Positions 1 through 7,766 of a stretch of 36,515 nucleotides of DNA are shown one piece after another. The translations under genes and the position numbers were made by a program. Location: NCBI RefSeq assembly GCF_014207135.1, contig NZ_JACHCC010000019.1, forward strand, positions 1 through 36,515, in the 5' to 3' direction. The stretch's first letter is position 1. Each line of letters starts with the position of its first letter. The stretch is from Pedobacter cryoconitis. Lineage in GTDB: Bacteria; Bacteroidota; Bacteroidia; Sphingobacteriales; Sphingobacteriaceae. The notes below the pieces were generated by a model. It worked only from the letters and a program-made list of their open reading frames with translations. It was not told the DNA's origin and searched no databases.

Positions 1-65
1 CATTGGGCTACATGTCCCCGGAGGAATTTGGTCAAAACTTAAATAAACAAAATATTGCAGCTTAA
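1..65 (+). pseudogene. 3' end of an IS3-family transposase (OrfB), cut by the window edge
   Basis: The frame starting at base 3 reads LGYMSPEEFGQNLNKQNIAA and then a TAA stop at 63-65. The element (L)GYxSPEEFE is the typical extreme C-terminus of the DDE integrase-type OrfB of IS3-family elements. Only about 20 codons are inside the window, so I cannot tell whether the element is intact upstream. The inverted repeat of the element should lie in the next few tens of bases; a segment ending in CA near 93-97 is a candidate, but the other end is not visible. Its position directly next to a defence pair fits IS-driven assembly of an island. Confidence 0.72.
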
Positions 66-141
66 CCCAATGTCCATTTTATTGTTGCAATTCCACAATT
101 AATATATTAAACATTCTATAGAGAATAAATTAATTACAGAT

Positions 142-1587
142 TTAACCGATATTAATAGACTTTGTAGTTAAGACATTACTATTTGAAAAAACAATTAGCT
201 TTTTACAAGCCCTTGTAAAAGCGACATATAAATGTTTCGGGCAGTTAAATTGATGAGCGTTAAGTACAATAACAGTATCAAATTCCAAACCTTTGGTGAG
301 TAACGTTGTACCTATGCATTTTACATTTGTTTTCTTGCCGTACCTCCTAATAGAGTTCCTTATTTCGGCCATTGCTTGCGCAACTGTTGTTTTTTCATTA
401 TCCGCATGTTGTAATGCCTTACATAAGCAACTAAAAATTTCTTTTCTATAGCATTTAAGCATTGGAAGTTTTGAAACTTCCAGTAAAGCGCTTCTCAACT
501 TATTAAATGATGGGCATAAATTAATCTCCTCTAACAGGGTCTTCAGGGGTTTGATTAAACTTTTTTCATTTTCGCCAGTTTTTGATATAAGTCCTTTCTC
601 GTTAAACCATTTACCAAGTTCAGTTTTATTAAAAATCGCTAAACAAACCTCTTTAAGCACTAATGTATATCCACCTTGAAAAACATTATCAAATTTACCG
701 GCCAGCTTGTAGAAATCCTTGTCGTCTATAGATTCGAGCAGTAAAAACCTATTGTTAAATTTTTTTATTAAAGATATACGAGGATGTATACTTGTGGAAT
801 TAGGATGAATGATTAATAAACTGTCACCTTTTATTGAATCGCTTAATTTTTTATAATATAAACTAGTTGGAATATTGAGATCTTCTTCATTATAACAATG
901 ACTTTCTATCGCAGAATAAAGACTTAGATCTATTGGATTACCCAATAGCAATTCACTACGAATACACTTTAGGTTTTCTCCGAGTGTTTCGTTATTTCCC
1001 CTTAACCATCTTTGCGGCTGTTCAAGTGTATATTTATTTGAGATAAAATCCTTCATTTGGATTTCATCATTCATATTTACCAATGGATCTAAAGGATTAA
1101 ATTGGAATATACCCTGCAACGGATCCCCAAGAAACCTAGTTGGAAACAATGCAGATATTAATAGGATAAGCTCGTGTTGTGTCGAAGTACAATCTTGATA
1201 TTCATCAACAAAAAGGCTATCGTAACTTCTTAAGAGGATTTTTTGTATTGGTTTAAGCCTAAAATAATAGAAAGCTTTTTCGAGAATAAAGCTGAAATAG
1301 TTCTTATCATTCAAGTTTGGTATATCAATCCCCTTGTAAAACGATAATACATATCGTTGTGCAAAACCAGATATAGTTTCGACGTGGAATTTATTAGAGG
1401 GAATGCATTCCTTCTTTAATTTTTCTTTTATAGAGCCGATGCCTGCATGAGTATGCGTTAAGATTAAATGCTTGCCTTTTATCTTAAGGATGTCCATTGC
1501 AGCAGCAATTGTATGGGTTTTTCCGTAACCAGCCGGAGCAATTAATATTGTTTTTTTATGCGATAGGAATTGGTAAATATTAAGCAT
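142..1587 (-). CDS. gajB: GajB, UvrD/PcrA-like helicase of a Gabija defence system
   Basis: A 481-aa superfamily 1 helicase-like protein. Visible motifs are Walker A APAGYGKT (residues 17-24), motif II VDEYQD (D128-E129-Y130-Q131-D132), motif III GDPLQGIFQF, motif V LTKGLEFDTVIVL and motif VI YVAFTRACKKLIVFS. The length is close to that of characterised GajB proteins (about 490 aa), which are much shorter than housekeeping UvrD. The start ATG lies inside the last codons of gajA (8-nt overlap, ATGCTTAA), so translation is probably coupled. In known Gabija systems GajB assembles with the GajA tetramer and is thought to act on DNA ends or nucleotides during phage infection. The assignment rests on motif order plus the gajA partner. 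Taken alone, the protein could be any small UvrD-like helicase. Confidence 0.9.
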   Translation of the reverse strand: MLNIYQFLSHKKTILIAPAGYGKTHTIAAAMDILKIKGKHLILTHTHAGIGSIKEKLKKECIPSNKFHVETISGFAQRYVLSFYKGIDIPNLNDKNYFSFILEKAFYYFRLKPIQKILLRSYDSLFVDEYQDCTSTQHELILLISALFPTRFLGDPLQGIFQFNPLDPLVNMNDEIQMKDFISNKYTLEQPQRWLRGNNETLGENLKCIRSELLLGNPIDLSLYSAIESHCYNEEDLNIPTSLYYKKLSDSIKGDSLLIIHPNSTSIHPRISLIKKFNNRFLLLESIDDKDFYKLAGKFDNVFQGGYTLVLKEVCLAIFNKTELGKWFNEKGLISKTGENEKSLIKPLKTLLEEINLCPSFNKLRSALLEVSKLPMLKCYRKEIFSCLCKALQHADNEKTTVAQAMAEIRNSIRRYGKKTNVKCIGTTLLTKGLEFDTVIVLNAHQFNCPKHLYVAFTRACKKLIVFSNSNVLTTKSINIG

Positions 1588-3253
1588 TGTCTATCCATTT
1601 ATTTAATTCGTCAATCTGTAAAAACAACTTTTTCTCCTTTAACGATTCCAAATGTCTACAGCAGACTTCACCTAAGAACTCCCCATGGTCAGTTCTTTTA
1701 AACCAATCTTTTTCCTTTTCCGTTGAGGCTTTACTTAAAGCCTCCCTAACTTCAATTGTATCTTTAGTCAATGTATCTTCAACGAAATCGTTTGGATAAT
1801 ACTTAGCAACTTGAGTTCTAATATGGTTTACATCTTTAAATGTCAACCTATAATTAATCAATTCCTCAATGCCTGCCCAATTGAGATCCGAAAATATCTG
1901 CGCCTCGATGGATTTATCCTGGTCGGTATCAATAATATTTATGTTTTCTGCCCGAAGCATGGCTTTTTTCTCATTTATTGATTGAGCGTCAGAATCACAA
2001 AACATACAAACATCGTAGCCAGCAGAATTAAATCCCATGGCGTAATTAATTTGGTTAGCTCCCATTCCATTGGCTAAGCGAATCCCTTTTAAAGTAATAT
2101 TATCTTTTCCTTGATTAATTCTTGATTTATTGATTGCTCTGCAAAATCCAACTTCAGTTGGTCCTTCACAAACAATGATTCTCTCTGCGAAAAATGCTTC
2201 AGGATTACTTCTTAAACAGGCTTGCAGATCATCTGTAAAAGGGAATAATGCCGAGGAGTTCTTCTTCACACGAAAAAGATTATGCGCTTCTAACTCGACT
2301 AATACATCTCTAGAATGTGTTGTGATGAAAATCTGGCCTGTATTATTGTTTCTTAAGATACTTGCAAGATGCTGCGCACGGTCTGGTTCCAGGCCTTGTT
2401 CAATCTCATCTATCAAAAGTATACCACCTAACTTGGCCAGTTCGGTTTGTATGGAGACAGATATCAGTCTTTTTGAGCCTTTACCTTTAAGTCTAAAAGG
2501 AATATTTCCATCATGCAAACACACTTTTCCATCCTTTATATTCAATTCCTTTGCATCAATAGTGGTTGTGGCATTGGAAATATCAAAACCTAATTTCGCA
2601 GCTGATATTTTCACCTTATCTACTGTTTCATTTAAATAACCAAAGCCATTAGAATGGTCGATCTGATCTTTTGCCTTACGCATTTCATCAATTATAACAT
2701 TTGCATTATCTAATTTGGACTCTCCCTGCTTCAGAAGTGCATATAACGGATTGCCCTTACTCCATGAAAAATGACGGTCGATATAATCAGCAACAAGAAA
2801 GACATTCAAACTTGCTCTATCAGAGCTTTTAATTTCTATTGGATCTTGCCGATTTGAAATCACTTCCCAGATTGGCTCAAGGTCTTTATTAACAGTTAAT
2901 CTGATAGTCAAAATATCGTCGTGAGCATCTAAAATTTCATCATGGATTACATTCCTTGCATCTAATCCACGTAAATACATTCCATATTTATTATCCTGGA
3001 GAAGATATTCAGGAGGTTCACTGAGAGATACCTCTATAATAATTGGATTTTCTATATTACAATTAAAGAAATCCGTATCAAAAAAAGCTAAATTCCAATT
3101 TGGAGACAGCACGAATGAGATAGCATCTAAAATGGAGGTCTTTCCAGAATCCCCTCTTCCGATTAGACAGATGAATTTTTCATCCCCGAAAACTTGTTCA
3201 AAGTTCTTAATTCCTCTAAAATTTGAGATTTTTAAGGTGTGAATTTTTGCCAT
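1580..3253 (-). CDS. gajA: GajA, OLD-family ATPase/TOPRIM endonuclease of a Gabija defence system
   Basis: A 557-aa protein with an N-terminal ABC/SMC-type ATPase: Walker A GRGDSGKT (residues 32-39), Walker B GGILLIDEIEQGLEPD and a switch histidine in IFITTHSRD. A C-terminal TOPRIM nuclease domain follows, with CEGPTE (E363) and FCDSD (D420, D422). This is the OLD class layout, and the length matches GajA (about 580 aa). Known GajA is a sequence-specific DNA nickase held in check by nucleotides and released when phage replication depletes NTPs; that function is inferred here from the family. It is the first gene of the two-gene unit, overlaps gajB by 8 nt, and is transcribed away from the gene at 3478. 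All the key ATPase and TOPRIM residues I can recognise are present, so it is probably active. Confidence 0.92.
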   Translation of the reverse strand: MAKIHTLKISNFRGIKNFEQVFGDEKFICLIGRGDSGKTSILDAISFVLSPNWNLAFFDTDFFNCNIENPIIIEVSLSEPPEYLLQDNKYGMYLRGLDARNVIHDEILDAHDDILTIRLTVNKDLEPIWEVISNRQDPIEIKSSDRASLNVFLVADYIDRHFSWSKGNPLYALLKQGESKLDNANVIIDEMRKAKDQIDHSNGFGYLNETVDKVKISAAKLGFDISNATTTIDAKELNIKDGKVCLHDGNIPFRLKGKGSKRLISVSIQTELAKLGGILLIDEIEQGLEPDRAQHLASILRNNNTGQIFITTHSRDVLVELEAHNLFRVKKNSSALFPFTDDLQACLRSNPEAFFAERIIVCEGPTEVGFCRAINKSRINQGKDNITLKGIRLANGMGANQINYAMGFNSAGYDVCMFCDSDAQSINEKKAMLRAENINIIDTDQDKSIEAQIFSDLNWAGIEELINYRLTFKDVNHIRTQVAKYYPNDFVEDTLTKDTIEVREALSKASTEKEKDWFKRTDHGEFLGEVCCRHLESLKEKKLFLQIDELNKWIDNA

Positions 3254-3477
3254 TTATTTAATGAGTAACGATTAACTTATAATCTAAATTAAGTATTTTA
3301 ATCTTAGTTATTATGGTTAAAAAATTATTACGTAGAAACTATTTTCATAAGAATAGTAGTATCTAAATACGAAATAGTCTACATCTCAGATTCGTTCCCT
3401 TATGTTGTATTAATTATTTGTACATTCGCAATACAACAAAGAAATAAATTTACCTAAAAAAATTAAATTAACGCTCG
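3254..3477. other. Divergent intergenic region between gajA and the DUF6119-like gene
   Basis: This 224-bp AT-rich stretch must hold the promoters for the leftward Gabija pair and the rightward gene at 3478. I looked for the Bacteroidota pattern TTG-N19-TAnnTTTG on both strands and found only near matches (for example TTATTTG near 3413-3420 on the plus strand), so I call no promoter. No Shine-Dalgarno sequence precedes either start, which is normal for the phylum. Confidence 0.5.
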
Positions 3478-5265
3478 ATGACAATAGTTCCCAATATTTT
3501 TAAAATAGATAAACTACACAAAGATCTTCATGAACTTAAAGACACAATCGAGATAATTAAAAATATTATATTCCGATCATATAGTAAAAAGAAAAGAGAG
3601 ATTGATCATCAAAATCCCAGATTAAATAATTTCAGAAAAGATAACATTAATTATTATCTCCATACCTATACGACAAAGGAAAAAGATTCCGATTGGTCTA
3701 CATTTCTTCCAGAAGAATTAAAAGAAAATGAGAAATTCTCACAAACCAGTGTAAATCTTATACTCTTCATTGAATCTGAACATGAGCTTTTTGCAATTGT
3801 AGGTGGTTCCGCCTATTGGATAATTGCGAATTTCATTGACCATCTATTTGGTCTTCTGACGTACGACAGAATAATATCATTAGAAAATGACTTTGCTACA
3901 TCTACTAAGTCTAGAGGATTAACTGGCCAAAGAGTAGGTATGAGTGAACAATATAGAGATGAATACCGAATGATTAATTATTTGCAGTTTGGAAAAGTAC
4001 CAAAGGAATTGCACATCAAACTAGCCAACGAGACTAGTGTGTTGCACTTCTCAAAATTTCTATCGAAACCTGCGGAAAATATGCAAATCGCTGTTGGGAG
4101 AGCATTCAAAATCAATAAAGAGGTAGATTTCAACAAATTACATGTTCTAATAAATGAATTGAGTACGATTATGACAATGGTCCCCAAGGACTTTTTAAGT
4201 TCATATATCCAAATCAGAGAATGGAAGTACCTCGAAGAACTTCGAGCTTTATTAATGCGGAAAATTTACGATAATATTCCATATTTACTTCGTACAGATT
4301 TTGATCCAAGAGGAATTTTTGAATTCGATTTTTGTAATCCTAATAAAATTGAAGCATTCTATGAGGCTGAGCATTACGAATTAGTAGAAAGAACCGAATC
4401 TGGCAAAAAGAAAGACGGTCTCTTTAAAACAGTTCTCAACAAAGATGAAATATATCCAGAGGTAATCAAAAGAGCTTATCATCTTCATAGCAATAATCAA
4501 AGAAATATAATGTTCTACCTTTACGGAGTACACATTCAGTGCTATATAGGAAGAAAACAGACAGCAACTTCAGGTTTTATGTTTCATTTCAATGCAGAAT
4601 TTTCTCTAAGGAACGAGTCAGTATTTCTAGTAGACGGTAAGTGGTATAAATTGAAAAACTCATTTATCGATAGTCTTATTGATCAAACTGAACGTATTTT
4701 GCGAAATTCTAAATTGATGAATAGTATTGTTTATGAACCTTGGGCATATAATGCGGTTAATTCAAAATATGGTGATGAAGGGGACTATAATCTACTTTAT
4801 GATGGGGTTAAGAACTATATTGTGTTTGATAAAGTCATTGTTGAAGGTGTGGAGCTATGCGATATATTACACATATCTGGAAAGGAAATTTACCTAATTC
4901 ACGTTAAACAAGGTTTTTCCGCAAAAGTTAGAGAACTTACGAATCAGATTCTAATAAGTGCGAGACGTCTGCAAGAGGCTATAAAGTCGAAACAAAAAGA
5001 GTACTTTGATAAACTATATCACGGACTTCTATTAAGAAATAGAAGTACAAATGGGTTGACAATAGATGAATTTTACAATATTTTCATCATGAATAAACCA
5101 ATATATGTATTTGCCACTGCATCTCAACTAACTGATGACCTAATTATCGAAGACAATATGCGAAAATATGATTCCAATATCGCGAGGTTCTCCCTTACAA
5201 CTTGTTATGGAGAAATGCAGACTAATTTTTATGAACTAAAAACTGTCCAGATAACTCGTGGATAA
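3478..5265 (+). CDS. TIGR04141/DUF6119-like protein, sporadically distributed, defence-island associated
   Basis: A 595-aa soluble protein with no signal peptide or membrane segment. The layout and local sequence resemble the sporadically distributed TIGR04141 (DUF6119) family: an N-terminal block around residues 100-135 (LILFIESEHELFAIVGG, then a hydrophobic stretch and LLTYDRIISLE) and a C-terminal block VEGVELCDILHISGKEIYLIHVKQ, here split as E459, D462 and H475-V476-K477. The spacing of an acid, then a beta strand ending in H-V-K, recalls the core of PD-(D/E)XK nucleases, but this is my reading and not an established activity. It is divergent from the Gabija pair, so it is not an obvious third subunit, yet its AT-rich composition and position make it a likely member of the same island. 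A hairpin at 5457-5493 lies downstream. The family call is from memory of conserved segments. Confidence 0.7.
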   Translation: MTIVPNIFKIDKLHKDLHELKDTIEIIKNIIFRSYSKKKREIDHQNPRLNNFRKDNINYYLHTYTTKEKDSDWSTFLPEELKENEKFSQTSVNLILFIESEHELFAIVGGSAYWIIANFIDHLFGLLTYDRIISLENDFATSTKSRGLTGQRVGMSEQYRDEYRMINYLQFGKVPKELHIKLANETSVLHFSKFLSKPAENMQIAVGRAFKINKEVDFNKLHVLINELSTIMTMVPKDFLSSYIQIREWKYLEELRALLMRKIYDNIPYLLRTDFDPRGIFEFDFCNPNKIEAFYEAEHYELVERTESGKKKDGLFKTVLNKDEIYPEVIKRAYHLHSNNQRNIMFYLYGVHIQCYIGRKQTATSGFMFHFNAEFSLRNESVFLVDGKWYKLKNSFIDSLIDQTERILRNSKLMNSIVYEPWAYNAVNSKYGDEGDYNLLYDGVKNYIVFDKVIVEGVELCDILHISGKEIYLIHVKQGFSAKVRELTNQILISARRLQEAIKSKQKEYFDKLYHGLLLRNRSTNGLTIDEFYNIFIMNKPIYVFATASQLTDDLIIEDNMRKYDSNIARFSLTTCYGEMQTNFYELKTVQITRG

Positions 5266-5456
5266 ATTAAGATCCTAGTAATGGTCCAATGTAAAGTAAT
5301 AGGCTTTGGCAAATTAGCTATTAAATTTTGTGTTGACGAATAAGGTTATAATAGAACTCATTTAGCCCCGATTTAATCTATTATTTTCCTAAAATGAATC
5401 ATGCGCATTCGTTTTAACATTTAGGTTTGTTTCATCCTTTATGAATGATTCATATT

Positions 5457-5493
5457 ATTGTTTGGATAAACTCTAATAAACTATCCAAACAAT
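5457..5493. terminator. Perfect 12-bp inverted repeat, probable bidirectional terminator
   Basis: Arms ATTGTTTGGATA (5457-5468) and TATCCAAACAAT (5482-5493) are exact reverse complements around a 13-nt loop, followed on the plus strand by TTTGTAT. It sits about 190 bp after the stop of the gene at 3478 and 19 bp beyond the end of the leftward receptor remnant, so it could serve either strand. The stem is AT-rich and therefore only moderately stable. Confidence 0.55.
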
Positions 5494-5511
5494 TTTGTAT
5501 AATCCAGAAAA

Positions 5512-5924
5512 CCTAAGGATTAAACGCATACGCCACATAATAAATCGCTCTTACTGCCGGATTTCCATAAGACGTAAATTGTATTTGTTCAGCACATTTG
5601 AACCTCCTATTTTGATCATTGAATTTACAGAAGGAATTTTAAAGTTGACTTGAGCATCCAATGAACCGAATGCCGGTACATCTCCGGAAGCAAAACTAGA
5701 ACTCCAGTAGAACTTACCCTACCAGCGATAGTTCTCTTTAAAACCAACGTTTTTAATCAGTTCCTTCCTGCCTATTCCAAAGTTATAACGGATCGTTGGG
5801 GTATTAAAATCGTTGATATAATTGTCGGGAATATCTCCGATCTTATTATACGGTATATTGTCGCTCAAATTATAATTAGCCAGTAAATAATCAATCCCCA
5901 AAGCCGCACCATAAGAGATCACTT
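5512..5924 (-). pseudogene. Decayed 3' fragment of a TonB-dependent receptor gene, left copy of a long direct repeat
   Basis: This segment aligns along its whole length with 28421-28834, the 3' end of the intact receptor gene. I count about 30 differences in 414 columns, near 93% identity. It encodes the last outer-membrane beta strands, for example LGIDYLLANYNLS and GDIPDNYINDFNTP. It cannot be functional: there is no 5' part, a CAG codon after R-W has become TAG (stop at 5719-5721), and one A is missing near 5577-5580, which shifts the frame of the former tail. Homology stops abruptly at 5924, where unrelated sequence begins. The differences are spread out, so this is an old duplication or a relic of a paralogous gene rather than a recent copy. 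Confidence 0.9.
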
Positions 5925-5973
5925 AATTATATTAGCAACATATGTTGGAACTATAGCAGAAGCAGTTGGTTGA
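5925..5973 (+). pseudogene. Tail of an unknown gene, cut at the repeat junction
   Basis: Immediately right of the point where receptor homology ends, the plus strand reads LIILATYVGTIAEAVG followed by TGA at 5971-5973. The hydrophobic, glycine- and alanine-rich tail looks like the end of a real protein, but its upstream part would run antisense through the receptor remnant. I therefore read it as a truncated 3' end joined to the remnant by recombination. The stop overlaps the TTG start of the next frame (TTGA), a typical arrangement for coupled genes, which supports it having been a gene. I cannot name the family. Confidence 0.35.
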
Positions 5974-6197
5974 GTGATGGTAATAAAAAATCAAAAGAAG
6001 ATTATTTCAAGTGGGCTATTAGTTCCTTATATAACGACGGAAAAACCCCTTCATCTGATTTTGCTGTTACATACAAAGATTTACTGGATAAATTAAACAA
6101 AGATTATAACTTTTCAATTACTATGGATAATGCATCACAAATGATTTCTTCACAAAAGATTGCACCTAAGGCTCTACGTATAAAATGTTTTCAGTAA
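5970..6197 (+). CDS. Small hypothetical protein, 75 aa, TTG start
   Basis: The frame starts with TTG at 5970, overlapping the TGA of the preceding tail. The product is charged and soluble (SDGNKKSKEDYFKWAISS near the start), has no signal peptide and ends in ALRIKCFQ. Residue use looks like a real protein, rich in K, D and S with regular aromatic positions, and I do not recognise the family. If the upstream gene was lost by recombination, this may be an orphaned second gene of a pair such as a toxin with its immunity protein; that is speculation. An internal ATG lies far downstream, so TTG is the only start that keeps most of the frame. It may no longer be expressed. Confidence 0.4.
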   Translation: MSDGNKKSKEDYFKWAISSLYNDGKTPSSDFAVTYKDLLDKLNKDYNFSITMDNASQMISSQKIAPKALRIKCFQ

Positions 6198-6254
6198 GTT
6201 ATTGAAAACATTTTACACATAGTCATAAATACAATCAATTTTAAATATTTAAAC

Positions 6255-6761
6255 ATGAAAACATTCATTACTCTTTTATTATTAACCCTAAGCATCAGCT
6301 TAAAAGCTCAACAGAAGAGCACCATATATTATGATAATAGAGATAATTCCGTTGTAAATTTCTTTAGTAAACCTAATGTATCCAAAATGCTTGCAGAGAA
6401 TTCGATGTGTGGGTTTTCCACTATTAATTTTACCGTTTCAGATAAGGGTAAGGTGATTGCTATCCAAAATTTGTTGAATGTTCAGGGTCTTTTTTTTAGG
6501 ACAGCAAAAGATGCCATAGAAAGATCTAGTGGTTCCTGGATAATTAAACCCGGATTAAAAGAGCAAACTTTTCAAATTTCATTTTTTATTACAACCGATA
6601 GATTAGATTCTCTTAGAATAGCAGGTAAAAATAAGGATGAATTTCAGATACCCGTAGATCGTTATGTAAATTATAATGATACGCCTAAAGAGCTTACTAT
6701 TTTGCCTACTATCAAAATTATTTACAAACAGGCAGCATCTAAACCATTTATTGTTCAATGA
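6255..6761 (+). CDS. Small secreted hypothetical protein, possibly shortened by a TGA
   Basis: A 168-aa protein with a clear Sec signal peptide (MKTFITLLLLTLSISLKAQQ, cleavage probably after LKA). The mature part contains STINFTVSDKGKVIAIQNL and SGSWIIKPGLKEQTFQISFF, a beta-rich pattern reminiscent of the TonB C-terminal (energy-transducer) fold found in many small secreted Bacteroidota proteins. There is no membrane anchor after the signal peptide, so it would be periplasmic or exported. The frame stays open for 23 more codons after the TGA at 6759-6761, encoding a plausible tail (FPDEGANNIVLADASIWY) up to TAA at 6831-6833. The annotated end may therefore be a recent nonsense mutation. It is isolated between a remnant region and a long intergenic stretch, and its function is unknown. 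Confidence 0.6.
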   Translation: MKTFITLLLLTLSISLKAQQKSTIYYDNRDNSVVNFFSKPNVSKMLAENSMCGFSTINFTVSDKGKVIAIQNLLNVQGLFFRTAKDAIERSSGSWIIKPGLKEQTFQISFFITTDRLDSLRIAGKNKDEFQIPVDRYVNYNDTPKELTILPTIKIIYKQAASKPFIVQ

Positions 6762-7454
6762 TCTATTTTTAAAATCTTTCCCGATGAAGGAGCAAACAAT
6801 ATTGTTTTGGCTGATGCATCCATTTGGTATTAAACATAGTCAGTTGGCCAACCTTAGTGAATCTTTCAAACTACATTCAAGCTTCATTTTCGGCTTCGGA
6901 TATTTTTATAAAGGCAGTATTTGAGACATTTGATAGTACAGACCTGCATTAATTTCAATCTAAAACAGATGCGATAATAATTTTACACAAGAATTAAAAT
7001 AAGATTAAACAAAAACAGTGTAGAAATTTAAAATCAAAAATCAACAGATTAAATCAACAATACAACCTCCTATATATCAAACAATAACCACAAAACAGAA
7101 CACTTTAATAAGTTACATAAAATCGGCTCAAAAATGGTAACATTGCCTATTAGTTATACTATTATCAAATTCATAATTTCCCAAAATACCGACGAGTAAT
7201 TTTAATTTTCAAAAACAAAATCTTTCAAAAACGAACATTAGATATATAAAAACAAACTATTTACCCAAAAAGGCACACATTCATTTATTCCTAAAAGAGC
7301 TAAGCTCAATTATTCTACACCATTCTTCAGCCCGAACAAACCGACAAAAGGCCATATAATGAAAATATTTTCTTTATAAATAAAGAATAAATTGTTTTTT
7401 ATGCTAAATATGAAATGATAGTTGTAAATTAGGCATAGACTAATCAATTTTAAT

Positions 7455-7598
7455 ATGCAAAGTACAACGCTCTCTCAAGCCTCAGCTTTAGCTTTAAATT
7501 TTAATGAAGGTCAAGACAAGTCCTTCTATCATTTTTTTATAAAAGCCTATCTCTTATATGGGCTTAAAAATAAGTCTATCCATCCCCCCAACATTTAA
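7455..7598 (+). pseudogene. 47-codon remnant resembling the N-terminus of an ECF sigma factor
   Basis: An ATG-initiated frame encodes 47 residues whose middle, LNFNEGQDKSFYHFFIKAY, resembles the start of sigma region 2 in Bacteroidota ECF sigma factors (typically FxxGDExAFxxFFxxYY). After that point the similarity fades and the frame stops at TAA 7596-7598. Such sigma genes are often found next to TonB receptors in this phylum, so a broken one among receptor debris is plausible. The match covers fewer than 20 residues and could be chance. Confidence 0.35.
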
Positions 7599-7752
7599 CG
7601 ACCTGCCTTTAGTTTACCAATTAAGTATGACAGCGCATTTGCTTTCTCTATAATTAGACTATAGCCCAATTCCCGTACCCATCAATCAGGGTAAAGCACA
7701 ATCTCCAGCAATGTCTTATGTCATCAGCTAAAAACGCTATTCAATTAACTTG

Positions 7753-7762
7753 TATACGTATA
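7753..7762. promoter_or_regulatory. Palindrome TATACGTATA 4 bp before the TcB-TcC start codon
   Basis: A perfect 10-bp palindrome lies between the leader and the ATG at 7767. In this position it could be an operator or a small hairpin that hides the start. Being made mostly of A and T, it could also be chance. Confidence 0.2.
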
Positions 7763-7766
7763 TAAT

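Larger units (their letters stand above)
6925..7766. other. Long AT-rich leader region upstream of the Tc toxin operon
   Basis: About 840 bp without an intact gene. It is strongly AT-rich in its first half (6925-7450), contains one short sigma-like remnant (7455-7598), and must include the promoter of the operon that starts at 7767. A perfect 10-bp palindrome, TATACGTATA (7753-7762), lies just before the start codon. I could not place a convincing TTG/TAnnTTTG promoter. Its length leaves room for a long untranslated leader or for regulator binding sites. Confidence 0.5.

Noticed and set aside
2130..2639. 169-codon plus-strand frame opposite gajA
   Set aside because: It is antisense to the TOPRIM and Walker B regions of gajA, which carry all the conserved motifs.
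6676..6924. 82-codon frame overlapping the small secreted protein
   Set aside because: It overlaps a gene with a clear signal peptide in another frame and gives no family-like pattern. The in-frame extension after the TGA is the better explanation for coding character there.
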